Shown here piece by piece: positions 1 through 6,943 of a DNA stretch of 64,000 bases. The stretch covers positions 57,307 to 121,306 of the forward strand of contig JALCCG010000031.1 of assembly GCA_023212695.1 (NCBI GenBank). The letters are read 5' to 3'. The number at the start of each line of letters is the position of its first letter. Positions within the stretch are counted from its first letter, which is position 1. The translations under genes were made by a program, and so were the position numbers. The DNA is from Sporisorium sorghi. Taxonomy: Eukaryota; Basidiomycota; Ustilaginomycetes; Ustilaginales; Ustilaginaceae. Under the pieces are notes generated by a model that had not been told where the DNA came from, searched no databases, and was given only the letters and a program-made list of their open reading frames with translations.

Positions 1-46
1 AAACTAAGAAAGAGGACGAATTTCAAAGCAAAGGAGAGAAGCGTCC

Positions 47-361
47 ATGGATAAGTCAACCTATTACGTCTCCGTGCAAAGCCGTTCTGTGTTGACTCAG
101 CAGGGGGCAAGCCCTTATGAATGGGAGATCGAAGCTACGCCGGAAGAGGCTGATCAAGTCCGGATTGAGCTGGATATGATGCAGGAGAAGGAAGAAGAAG
201 CCCTTGGATACATGTTTCCTTGGCCGGATACGCCGCAACAAAGCTCCAATGTCCTGTTTCAATCTTCCTTGGATAATGTGTACCGGACGATATATCAGTT
301 GGGTACGCCGGCAACGCGTCAGCAGATGGAGGAGCTGCGATTGCTCTCCGATATGACGTGA
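47..361 (+). CDS. Small conserved hypothetical protein (104 aa)
   Basis: I do not recognise a characterised family. The protein is acidic, soluble-looking, without signal peptide or membrane segment. The ATG at 47 has a strong ribosome binding site, AAAGGAGAG, about 8 bases upstream. The C-terminal third (YRTIYQLGTPATRQQMEEL) looks like a compact helical segment, and the first 35 residues are beta-rich. The next gene starts within about 55 bases on the same strand, so the two are probably co-transcribed. Reading frame and codon use look like a real gene; function unknown. Confidence 0.7.
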   Translation: MDKSTYYVSVQSRSVLTQQGASPYEWEIEATPEEADQVRIELDMMQEKEEEALGYMFPWPDTPQQSSNVLFQSSLDNVYRTIYQLGTPATRQQMEELRLLSDMT

Positions 362-414
362 AAATAAAAAAGGATTGTGCAGAAGCCTGCACATCCCATG
401 AAGGAGAATGCATG

Positions 415-780
415 ATGTACGCAATTAGAGACGCAAAAATTCGACGGATTACCGAAGTTAACGGTGCGCCATGTGCCGAGGTGGAGGTATATCCTGAAGC
501 GGAGGGAGAAAGCGCATTGCTGGCTTACCTGACGCCATCGTCTCCGCTGGGAGGCTACGAACTGGTGAGAATCGTCCGGAGCAACGCCAGCATGGAGCTC
601 GACTGGTTTGATAACAGCATGCATGATGCTTTTGTGGATGCTACGGACGAAGCGTTCGAGAATAGTGTTCATTCCACGGCCGAGGAGGATCGGGATACCT
701 TTAAACAGCAGCTCCTCTCGACCGGTCAATTGTACGAGCAGTTGAATCAGCGGCTCAGCGAAGGACCTCAGTATTTTTAG
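415..780 (+). CDS. Conserved hypothetical protein (about 121 aa)
   Basis: No recognised domain. The open frame extends up to a GTG at 358 that overlaps the preceding gene's stop, but AAGGAG at 401-406 points to the tandem ATGs at 412 or 415; spacing favours 415. The product is acidic and soluble, with a YELVRI beta segment and a helical C-terminus. It follows the 47-361 gene and ends just before a strong hairpin, so the two probably form a short operon. Function unknown. Confidence 0.65.
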   Translation: MYAIRDAKIRRITEVNGAPCAEVEVYPEAEGESALLAYLTPSSPLGGYELVRIVRSNASMELDWFDNSMHDAFVDATDEAFENSVHSTAEEDRDTFKQQLLSTGQLYEQLNQRLSEGPQYF

Positions 781-824
781 GGGTTAGGAAAAAGATTGGC
801 AAAGTTCTTTGGAAGCCTAGACAA

Positions 825-860
825 GAAGGGCCATGCAGCATGATAGCTGCATGGCCCTTC
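825..860. terminator. Bidirectional hairpin terminator between convergent genes
   Basis: A perfect 15-bp inverted repeat (GAAGGGCCATGCAGC at 825-839 and its complement at 846-860) with a 6-base loop lies between the stop at 780 (plus strand) and the stop of the minus-strand gene at 876. T-runs are weak on both sides, so termination strength is inferred. Confidence 0.7.
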
Positions 861-875
861 AATCATCTGATGTGT

Positions 876-1172
876 TTAGTAAGCCGTTTCCCGCAATACT
901 TGAATGCCCATGATGATGTTATATACAAATGCTCCGAAGTAGATGATCCCGAACAGGATGAGATACCCGATAATGGAGCCGAAGGACCCCGAGGTTACGG
1001 CCATATAGATCATGGGTATCGCTGCGATAACCGGGAATACGTGCGAGAATAATGCACGGCGGGCGTGCTTGGCAACGTAGGTGTCCGGAGACAGAATCCA
1101 CACGATGAGGGGGAGAAGAAACGGCGCAAAAAAGATGCTGAAATACGATAAAGAGGATAAAAGCTGTCTCAT
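876..1172 (-). CDS. Small DUF4870-like membrane protein (98 aa)
   Basis: Three hydrophobic segments: residues ~7-26 (FSIFFAPFLLPLIVWIL), ~45-62 (HVFPVIAAIPMIYMAV) and ~65-88. A short polar loop with VAKHARRALFSH lies between the first two. This pattern (LPLIVW followed by a loop with A+HAR+AL) is typical of the DUF4870 / Tic20-like family of small membrane proteins of unknown role. The ATG at 1172 has AGGAGTG 7 bases upstream on the minus strand. The family assignment is from sequence pattern only. It stands alone, convergent with the upstream pair. Confidence 0.7.
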   Translation of the reverse strand: MRQLLSSLSYFSIFFAPFLLPLIVWILSPDTYVAKHARRALFSHVFPVIAAIPMIYMAVTSGSFGSIIGYLILFGIIYFGAFVYNIIMGIQVLRETAY

Positions 1173-1263
1173 GGTATCACACTCCTAAAGTCATTCTGAT
1201 GATATACATATTACCCAGTAAGCGCGTTCCTGATTCTGTAATGAGGGTATTCAAAAAAAGTTC

Positions 1264-1292
1264 TTTAAAAAATGCCGAATATGCGATATAAT
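1264..1292 (+). promoter_or_regulatory. Sigma-A-like promoter for tRNA-Arg
   Basis: TTTAAA (1264-1269), 17-base spacer, TATAAT (1287-1292), about 38 bases before the tRNA. The -10 is perfect, the -35 is weak. Confidence 0.55.
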
Positions 1293-1330
1293 ATACTTCG
1301 TTACTGTTTTAAAGCATTTCATACATATAT

Positions 1331-1347
1331 GTCCCAGTAGCTCAGCT

Positions 1348-1378
<31 letters not shown>

Positions 1379-1404
1379 CAGGGGTTCGAATCCCTTCTGG
1401 GACG
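1331..1404 (+). tRNA. tRNA-Arg(TCT), copy 1
   Basis: 74-base cloverleaf. The acceptor stem GTCCCAG (1331-1337) pairs with CTGGGAC (1397-1403), with discriminator G at 1404. The D-arm is AGCTCAGCTGGATAGAGC. The anticodon stem is ACGGC/GCCGT around loop CTTCTAA, giving anticodon TCT (reads AGA/AGG, Arg). The T-loop is GGTTCGAATCC. No CCA is encoded. An identical copy lies in opposite orientation at 6600-6673, so both tRNAs bracket argS. Confidence 0.97.
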
Positions 1405-1413
1405 TAAAAGAGG

Positions 1414-1438
1414 CACCGCCATTTATGGCGGTGTTTTT
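1414..1438 (+). terminator. Rho-independent terminator of tRNA-Arg
   Basis: CACCGCCA (1414-1421), loop TTTA, TGGCGGTG (1426-1433), then TTTTT. It begins 10 bases after the tRNA. Confidence 0.85.
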
Positions 1439-1512
1439 GTGTCCAATCAAGGGCAGCCTGTCTTGCAAATGAAAGATATCCATGACACTATTAGTTTATG
1501 TTTTGAGAAGAC

Positions 1513-1541
1513 CTGACTTCATAATCATTTCATCTTATAAT
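1513..1541 (+). promoter_or_regulatory. Sigma-A-like promoter for the 1586 gene
   Basis: CTGACT (1513-1518), 17-base spacer, TATAAT (1536-1541), 44 bases before the start codon at 1586. Confidence 0.55.
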
Positions 1542-1585
1542 AGAAGAAAAAATATTTTCGTATATATATTGAGGAGGCATCAAGC

Positions 1586-2026
1586 ATGCAGCTTACTAAA
1601 ATATCACAGAATACCGCCATCTTATTGGAGCACGCCAGAAAATCGGGACTCACCTCCTCCGAGTTGCTGGAGGCAGTACGCTCGGGAGAGAATGAGAGAT
1701 TTCAGATTGCTCAGAATGGTCATTTTCATTACGGGGAACTGTTCGCCTATGCGGGAGAGCATGGGGAAGATTTGGAAAAAGCCGTTATCGAGGGCTACAA
1801 AATTACGTTTAATACCCGAAACGGTCTGAAAATATGGCTGGAGGAAACCTTTCACCTCAGCTCGGAATCTGACTTCCGTGTGGGTGAGGGAATCATTGAG
1901 GGATTAAAGCTCAAGGAGGAGCAGTTGGCTCGCTTGAAGGAGGCACTGGCTGTCAACTGGACTCTTCAGGAAGAGCCGACAACGGATGGAGTTCAGGTCA
2001 GACTGACCGTCAGAGGGCTGCAATAA
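1586..2026 (+). CDS. Conserved hypothetical protein (146 aa)
   Basis: No family recognised. The ATG at 1586 is preceded by GAGGAGG about 8 bases upstream. The N-terminal 30 residues (ISQNTAILLEHARKSGLTSSELLEAV) look like a short helix-turn-helix-like pair. Residues 40-75 (GHFHYGELFAYAGEHGEDLEKAVIEGYKITF) are mixed alpha/beta, and a charged helix follows at ~105-120. No membrane segment. It appears monocistronic, with its own promoter and a shared terminator. Regulatory function is possible but not supported beyond the weak helix pattern. Confidence 0.7.
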   Translation: MQLTKISQNTAILLEHARKSGLTSSELLEAVRSGENERFQIAQNGHFHYGELFAYAGEHGEDLEKAVIEGYKITFNTRNGLKIWLEETFHLSSESDFRVGEGIIEGLKLKEEQLARLKEALAVNWTLQEEPTTDGVQVRLTVRGLQ

Positions 2027-2029
2027 AGG

Positions 2030-2080
2030 AAAAAAGCCGCCCATTCTTATTCTTGTTGAATAAGAATGGGCGGCTTTTTT
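2030..2080. terminator. Bidirectional rho-independent terminator
   Basis: A 23-bp perfect inverted repeat (2030-2052 and 2058-2080) with loop TTGTT. The arms begin AAAAAAGCCGCCCATTC and end in T6, so both strands gain a T-run. It serves the plus-strand gene ending at 2026 and argS ending at 2125. Confidence 0.92.
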
Positions 2081-2124
2081 AAAGAAAATACAGCTGCATT
2101 CAGGAACCTCCCACAGAGTTTCCT

Positions 2125-3987
2125 CTACATCCGGCTCGGCGTTGGCAATCCCAACACTTCCAAAGCTTCGCCAAGGGTATCCTTAAACAGCGAAGTGAGC
2201 CATATCCGGAAACGCTGTACGTCTGCCTCGGCTTTCAGAATCGGACATGCCGAATAAAAATTGTTGAACAAGGAGCACAGCTCATACGCGAAGTTGCAGA
2301 TGGCGCTTGGGGATAGCTCTCGTCCGGCAGCATAAAGGGTATCATGCCAGGTGCTGATATGCCTCAGCAGCGCATGCTCTGCTTTTTCCATGTCAGGGAA
2401 GTGAGCAGGCATAGAGGGCAAGACACCGGCATCCTGCGCTTTATTGAGAACACTAAGTGCACGCGCGTAGGAATAGAGCAGGTAGACTCCCGTATTTCCC
2501 GAAATTTCAGTGGCCTGTTTCAGATCGAACACAACCTCGGTTTGCAGTGCAAAGCGAAGTAGATAGTAACGGATGGAGGCGGCTGCTATCGCATGGCTGG
2601 ACAATCCGTTTTTATCCGAACGGGTATCTTCGATGACTTTGGCTACTTGCTGGATAAGCTCGGTAATTTTGATCCCGATCCCTTGACGTCCGGACATGGC
2701 ATAGGACGCCTTTCCGTCGGAAGTGTCGATTCCAAGATCCGCTGCTGCCGAAGGACTGAGTGAAACCACGCCGTAACTGACATGTCGAAGGTTCTGGGCT
2801 TCTTCGTTGAATCCCAAGCCTTCCAGTGCCTGCTTCACCATCAGCTGTGGGTACTGCTGCCTGTAATCAATGACATTGATAACCATATCGGCTTTGCCAT
2901 ATGCCTGCTGTTCACCCTGAGTGCTCGTGGTCCAAACATCTTCGGTGAATTTTGTATATACAAAATCATTGGAGAGCAGTCCGTATTTCCACAAATGATA
3001 AGCAATATCTTTGGCGGTGTAAGTCAAAATGCCATTAGAGCGTACCAGCACTTTGTCCATGCTGTGCTCGGAATCGGGATCGTTTGCCTTATCTCCCCCT
3101 AATTGTTTGAGCACCCAGCAGCCTGCCAGCTTACCCTCGGTTTCCTGATGGAACAGTGAGGTGTTCTTCAACAATTCGAAGGCGGAATCCCAAAATCCCT
3201 CTCTGACAATGCTGCTCTCCCATACCAGAAGGTCGTATCCAATGCCAAACTGCTTCATTTCTTCAAGATGCTCTTTAACGATTCTTTCAGCTACGAGCAA
3301 TCCGATCCAGGAAAGATTCTGATGTCCCTCCTCCAATGCGTGGAGAACTTCCGTCCGATGTTGAACCAGTGCAGGTTCTCTTTCGTATGCTTTATTCGTG
3401 CTCGAATACACATCCCAGCAGTAATCACCGAATCTGGCATGTTCCTTGGACAGCGGGGTATGGAGCATTCCAACAACCGTATCCGCCAGCTGATTGCCAA
3501 GATCGTCGATATAATTATGCGCCTCCACCTCATAGCCAAGCTTTCTCATCAGCCGGACCAGCGTATCCCCGATACAGGAATTCCGTAAATGACCGATATG
3601 CGCAGATTTGTTTGGATTGATGGAGGTGTGCTCGATAACAATCTTTTCATGGGTCGCCGGTGGCAGTTCAAATGGGTGGTTGGCCCACGCTTCCCAGTCG
3701 ATGTGCAGATTGATAAAACCTGGAGCCACGACCTCCGTGGAAGAGACCAGTTGTTTGAAGGGAACATCCTGCTCAAGCTCTGTTTTAATTAACTCGGCAA
3801 TGTGCAGGGGAGCCTTACGAAGCAGCTTGGCAAGCTGCATTGCGATGTTGGTTGCATAATCCCCGTGCTCTATGCTGGAGGGCTGCTCGACCCGGATTGG
3901 GATGGATTCCGGCAGCTTGATGCCGAAAGAGTCACACACCTGGATTGCTGCTTGTTGAACACTGGTAATCATTAATTGACTTAACAC
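2125..3987 (-). CDS. argS: Arginyl-tRNA synthetase
   Basis: Class I synthetase that charges tRNA-Arg with arginine in the cytosol. N-terminal additional domain (residues ~5-110) with the typical EHGDYATNIA segment. The HIGH motif is in SAHIGHLRNS near residue 135. The KMSKS-equivalent is the ArgRS form AMSGRQG near residue 430. The C-terminal anticodon-binding helical domain has the usual YLLYSYARA sequence. Length 620 aa is on the long side for the family (about 550-600). The start is GTG at 3987, placed 8 bases after AAAGGGGG; the next ATG (3972) is too far from that site. A T-box leader lies directly upstream, and two identical tRNA-Arg(TCT) genes flank the locus. Confidence 0.96.
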   Translation of the reverse strand: MLSQLMITSVQQAAIQVCDSFGIKLPESIPIRVEQPSSIEHGDYATNIAMQLAKLLRKAPLHIAELIKTELEQDVPFKQLVSSTEVVAPGFINLHIDWEAWANHPFELPPATHEKIVIEHTSINPNKSAHIGHLRNSCIGDTLVRLMRKLGYEVEAHNYIDDLGNQLADTVVGMLHTPLSKEHARFGDYCWDVYSSTNKAYEREPALVQHRTEVLHALEEGHQNLSWIGLLVAERIVKEHLEEMKQFGIGYDLLVWESSIVREGFWDSAFELLKNTSLFHQETEGKLAGCWVLKQLGGDKANDPDSEHSMDKVLVRSNGILTYTAKDIAYHLWKYGLLSNDFVYTKFTEDVWTTSTQGEQQAYGKADMVINVIDYRQQYPQLMVKQALEGLGFNEEAQNLRHVSYGVVSLSPSAAADLGIDTSDGKASYAMSGRQGIGIKITELIQQVAKVIEDTRSDKNGLSSHAIAAASIRYYLLRFALQTEVVFDLKQATEISGNTGVYLLYSYARALSVLNKAQDAGVLPSMPAHFPDMEKAEHALLRHISTWHDTLYAAGRELSPSAICNFAYELCSLFNNFYSACPILKAEADVQRFRIWLTSLFKDTLGEALEVLGLPTPSRM

Positions 3988-4030
3988 GGTAAATCCCCCT
4001 TTGAAAAATAAGAATACCTCGGAAAAATAA

Positions 4031-4285
4031 AAAAAGCCCTCATCTCAATAAAGAGACGAGGACTTGTGCTCGCGGTACCACTCTTGTTGTTAAACCGGCA
4101 AGGGTTCAACCACCTTCATACAATAACGGTGTAAGCCGGGGCTCCCTACAATCCTTCAATTCGGAAGACCATCTCCTGGGTCCGTTTCACGGCCGACTTT
4201 GTACCGGTTTCCACCCTCCCGGCTCGCTTGGACTAAAGTCTGAAGCAGTTACTCTCCCAATCAACGAAAATCACATTTTCAAGTT
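4031..4285 (-). promoter_or_regulatory. T-box leader of argS
   Basis: Read on the minus strand, this has the T-box hallmarks. Stem I carries an AGTA S-turn and opposing GAA. The conserved T-box sequence AGAGTGGTACCGCG lies at 4084-4071. A terminator hairpin (AGTCCTCGTCTC / GAGATGAGGGCT, 4064-4053 and 4046-4035) ends in a T-run. Uncharged tRNA-Arg would favour the antiterminator and argS expression. The specifier loop reads GAAACGGA: CGG (Arg, 4184-4182) is the functionally sensible codon, although strict alignment with the valS leader would put ACG in register. The T-box UGGU predicts pairing with a tRNA having A at the discriminator position. Confidence 0.92.
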
Positions 4286-4291
4286 TTTCAT

Positions 4292-4319
4292 ATTATAACC
4301 AATCTATTTAGAAAATCAA
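4292..4319 (-). promoter_or_regulatory. Sigma-A promoter of argS leader
   Basis: Minus strand TTGATT (4319-4314), 16-base spacer, TATAAT (4297-4292). Transcription would start near 4285, giving the T-box leader. Confidence 0.75.
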
Positions 4320-4330
4320 CCATAAAATTG

Positions 4331-5095
4331 TTAAAGCTTCTCCGCAATGATACGCAAGCGCTTATAATCTGCGTAGTAGGCATCCTCATGCCAGAGCGTG
4401 TCGTAGCTTATTTGGCTGATGCGGGCAATTGCATGCTCCCTTTCTTCAGCTGTAAATCCGGTAAAGAAATGATCGCCAAAATGCAGGAGCCAATACCGAA
4501 CCCCCTCCTTGCCCTCAGACAGCTTGGTAGGACGGTCATAATGATGTGCCATACGGACCTGGAACCCTTGGGCTTCCAGCAGAGTCGCATATTCTGCCAC
4601 ACTAGGAAAATACCACGGATTTCGTGTGTCCGCATCGATTCCATAATGGTCGGCGAATACAGTTCTTAGGGCTTCATAGATCGTTTCAATATTGCCTTTT
4701 CCTCCAAATTCGGCGACGAATCGGCCGCCGCTCCTTAGTGCGCCATGCACAGAGCGGACTGCACCTGCAGCATTCTTCATCCAGTGCAGCGCCGCATTGG
4801 AGAAGACAGCATCATAAGGTGCTTCGACCGTGAAGTTTTCGCCATTTCCAACGCGGAATGCAAGGCTTTTATACTTAGCTTGGGCCTGCCCAATCATCTC
4901 CACGGCTGAGTCCATACCGGTCACGTATGCACCGGCCGTTGATATTTCATAAGCCAAATCACCGGTCCCGCACCCAAGGTCGAGAATCCGCTCGCCGGCT
5001 CGAGGCGCCAGAAGCTCTGCCAAACCTTTTCCATAAGCTGAAACAAACGACAACTGCCGATCGTAATCCCGAGGCTTCCATATTTGCTCCGACAT
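4331..5095 (-). CDS. Class I SAM-dependent methyltransferase
   Basis: 254-aa Rossmann-fold methyltransferase. SAM-binding motif I is ILDLGCGTGDLAYEI (residues ~38-52), followed by the acidic loop VTGMDSAVEMIGQA and a motif VFSNAALHWM that resembles trans-aconitate methyltransferases (Tam) and other Methyltransf_11/25 members. The substrate is not determinable. The ATG at 5095 follows AAAAGGGGGAG on the minus strand. The gene is transcribed toward argS; its stop lies only 12 bases from the argS -35 element, so read-through into the argS leader is conceivable. Confidence 0.85.
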   Translation of the reverse strand: MSEQIWKPRDYDRQLSFVSAYGKGLAELLAPRAGERILDLGCGTGDLAYEISTAGAYVTGMDSAVEMIGQAQAKYKSLAFRVGNGENFTVEAPYDAVFSNAALHWMKNAAGAVRSVHGALRSGGRFVAEFGGKGNIETIYEALRTVFADHYGIDADTRNPWYFPSVAEYATLLEAQGFQVRMAHHYDRPTKLSEGKEGVRYWLLHFGDHFFTGFTAEEREHAIARISQISYDTLWHEDAYYADYKRLRIIAEKL

Positions 5096-5212
5096 CGTAA
5101 GACTCCCCCTTTTTTATGAATAACCTCATTGTGACAGGTTTTGTTTATAATTAGAAATATATAAATGCGATAGATTCAATAGGTTGTAACTATGAGTGGA
5201 TCATGAGATAAA

Positions 5213-5226
5213 CCGCTGATCAGCGG
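5213..5226 (-). terminator. Short hairpin after the EamA gene
   Basis: Perfect 14-base palindrome CCGCTGATCAGCGG immediately after the stop of the 5229-5657 gene, followed on the minus strand by only three Ts. Probably a weak terminator. Confidence 0.45.
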
Positions 5227-5228
5227 CT

Positions 5229-5657
5229 TTATTTTACGGCAACGAGCAGGGCACCAACAGCAATGAGTGCGACGCCGATCACGTTAATCCAGGATATTTT
5301 CTCTCCAAGAAACAAAAAGGCAAGAATCACGGCGATGACCACGCTTAATTTATCGATGGGCCCGACCTGCGATACCTTACCGTATTTCAGTGCCAAAAAA
5401 TAAAACAGCCAGGACATGGCTCCTGCAATTCCGCTTAGCACAATGAAGCTTAAGGCTTTCTTCTGCACGAGGATTTCCCCGAGCTCGGAAAATTTGCCCT
5501 GAACGGCCACCACGCCCAGCAGGAACAGTGCCATGATGACAGATCGAATGGCAGTGGCTGAATTGGCATCGATATTTTGCAGCCCGATTTTGCCGAAAAT
5601 AGCGACAAGTGCAGCGGTGGCCGCCGACAGCAGTGCGTACATAAGCCATAATGGCAT
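5229..5657 (-). CDS. EamA-family membrane protein, single-domain DMT transporter
   Basis: 142 aa with about five hydrophobic helices covering the whole chain. C-terminal sequence LDKLSVVIAVILAFLFLGEKISWINVIGVALIAVGALLV is the classic EamA signature. Only one EamA repeat is present (full DMT exporters have two, ~300 aa), so it probably works as a dimer, as in small DMT proteins. The frame is open further upstream to 5828, but AGGAGGG sits 7 bases before the ATG at 5657 and membrane-type sequence begins there. Substrate unknown. Divergent from the GNAT gene at 5784. Confidence 0.85.
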   Translation of the reverse strand: MPLWLMYALLSAATAALVAIFGKIGLQNIDANSATAIRSVIMALFLLGVVAVQGKFSELGEILVQKKALSFIVLSGIAGAMSWLFYFLALKYGKVSQVGPIDKLSVVIAVILAFLFLGEKISWINVIGVALIAVGALLVAVK

Positions 5658-5783
5658 CCTATATCCCTCCTGAACGATAAAGACCTGAATACTATTAAGG
5701 ATTTCTATATAATAGTATGGAGTGATTTGTACAATATCATTACATTTACCTAGTGATTTTCCTGAGAAGGGGTTGAATTTCGG

Positions 5784-6251
5784 ATGACGGGTCATATTGT
5801 TGCTTATAAAGAAGAATATCATGATCAATTAGTGGAGCTGTGGCATCGCGCTGTGTGCAGCACGCATGATTTCCTGACAGAGGAGGATCTCCGTTTTTAT
5901 TATAAAATGGTGAAAAATGGAGCACTTCGAGCTGTGGAGTTATGGGTGTGCTTGAACAAGGATTTCAAGCCCGTTGGATTTATGGGCCTGGACGGCTCGA
6001 AAATCGAAATGTTGTTTGTGGATCCACAGCATCATGGGCGAGGAGCGGGGAGCCAATTGATTCGGCATGCCGAATCGTTGAAGGGGGATAAACTTACTGT
6101 CGATGTAAATGAACAGAACGCCGGAGCCCACGCTTTTTACAAAAAATACGGTTTTGTGCAGACGGGCCGCTCGGAACTGGATGGTGCAGGCAAGCCGTAT
6201 CCACTGATTCATATGGAGCTGGGTCGCCATAACGGACTCAGAAGCCGCTAA
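5784..6251 (+). CDS. GNAT-family N-acetyltransferase (YjaB-like)
   Basis: 155 aa. N-terminal helix pair with ELWHRAVCSTHDFLTEEDL, central VGFMGLDGSKIEMLFVDPQHHGRGAGSQLI with the acetyl-CoA pyrophosphate loop HGRGAGSQL (R/Q-x-x-G-x-G/A type), then VNEQNAGAHAFYKKYGFVQTGRSELDGAGKPYPL. The NEQN, FY+K+GF and GKPYPL elements match the E. coli YjaB subfamily closely. It should transfer acetyl from acetyl-CoA to an amine; the acceptor is unknown. ATG at 5784 with GAAGGGG about 11 bases upstream. Followed by a non-coding repeat region, so likely monocistronic. Confidence 0.88.
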   Translation: MTGHIVAYKEEYHDQLVELWHRAVCSTHDFLTEEDLRFYYKMVKNGALRAVELWVCLNKDFKPVGFMGLDGSKIEMLFVDPQHHGRGAGSQLIRHAESLKGDKLTVDVNEQNAGAHAFYKKYGFVQTGRSELDGAGKPYPLIHMELGRHNGLRSR

Positions 6252-6279
6252 TATGGTGAAAAAGCTCTAACAGATATGC

Positions 6280-6411
6280 TAACGGACCTGAGGGCCGTTA
6301 TAACGCCAAAAGAGGGTGATTTGCCTGTTAAATTGCTAAATAACGGCTGTGGTGTCCGCTAAATTTTAAAACGGGACGTTTTTTCTGAAATAACGCTCCT
6401 GGTGTCCGTTC
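6280..6411 (+). repeat. Three copies of a 22-base imperfect palindromic repeat
   Basis: Units at 6280-6301, 6340-6361 and 6390-6411. In the orientation of the last two, they share ATAACGG-CC/TG-T-GTCCG-TA; the first unit is inverted (TAACGGACCTGAGGGCCGTTAT). Each is a near-palindrome able to fold as a small hairpin. No coding frame with plausible start or codon use covers them. They look like a dispersed intergenic repeat family; copies elsewhere in the genome cannot be checked here. Confidence 0.6.
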
Positions 6412-6451
6412 AAGTTGTGATTGTGGCCTATGGAGTTCATATGCGGACTGT

Positions 6452-6552
6452 GTCCCAGAAGGGATGCGGTCTTGCAGGCCGACTGCGAAGTAACCCCTCC
6501 CGAAGCGTACGCTAAGGCGAACCCGATTCCGGGTTCATCGTCCCTTCTGGAA
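6452..6552. other. Inverted pair of tRNA-3'-end-like fragments
   Basis: GTCCCAGAAGGGAT at 6452-6465 equals the complement of the 3' end of the tRNA-Arg genes, and TCCCTTCTGGAA at 6541-6552 is an inverted near-copy (11 of 12). Between them are two short palindromes (AGCGTACGCT and AACCCG/CGGGTT). The whole of 6252-6600 lacks a credible gene; it holds this element plus the 22-base repeats. Confidence 0.5.
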
Positions 6553-6560
6553 TACGCAAA

Positions 6561-6590
6561 GAAGCAGCCACGATGATAAGTGGCTGCTTC
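6561..6590 (-). terminator. Hairpin terminator for tRNA-Arg copy 2
   Basis: GAAGCAGCCAC (6561-6571) and GTGGCTGCTTC (6580-6590), 8-base loop, located 10 bases downstream of the minus-strand tRNA; T-run is short. Confidence 0.6.
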
Positions 6591-6599
6591 TTCATTTTA

Positions 6600-6625
6600 C
6601 GTCCCAGAAGGGATTCGAACCCCTG

Positions 6626-6656
<31 letters not shown>

Positions 6657-6673
6657 AGCTGAGCTACTGGGAC
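6600..6673 (-). tRNA. tRNA-Arg(TCT), copy 2
   Basis: Exact reverse complement of copy 1 at 1331-1404, including the G discriminator and the following TAAAA. Same anticodon TCT, no encoded CCA. The perfect identity extends about 80 bases, forming a long inverted repeat around argS. Confidence 0.97.
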
Positions 6674-6874
6674 ACAGAAATTTTTCAAGCAAAAAATATA
6701 TTATCACATGCATTGGGGAAATTCAACAATTATTTTAAGTTGCGAACATTTTTGAATCTGCCAGATTATTAGTGTGTCATTCCGGGTTATATTGATAAGA
6801 CATAAGATGGATTTCAATAAAGGCGTCGGCGGAATGTTTCAGAACGGCAGGAAAGTGCATAGAGAGCGCTCTTT

Positions 6875-6903
6875 TTTTAACTTGGCAGTACATATGCTAT
6901 AAT
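6875..6903 (+). promoter_or_regulatory. Extended -10 promoter
   Basis: Weak TTTTAA (6875-6880), 17-base spacer, TGCTATAAT extended -10 with TATAAT at 6898-6903. It would drive the 6944 gene. Confidence 0.55.
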
Positions 6904-6943
6904 CAACAAATATGAAAAACAGGAATAGAAAGGAGGTGTCCTT

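Noticed and set aside
840..1052. A 70-codon plus-strand frame opposite the DUF4870 gene
   Set aside because: It begins inside the terminator hairpin and has no ribosome site; the minus-strand frame encodes a credible membrane protein.
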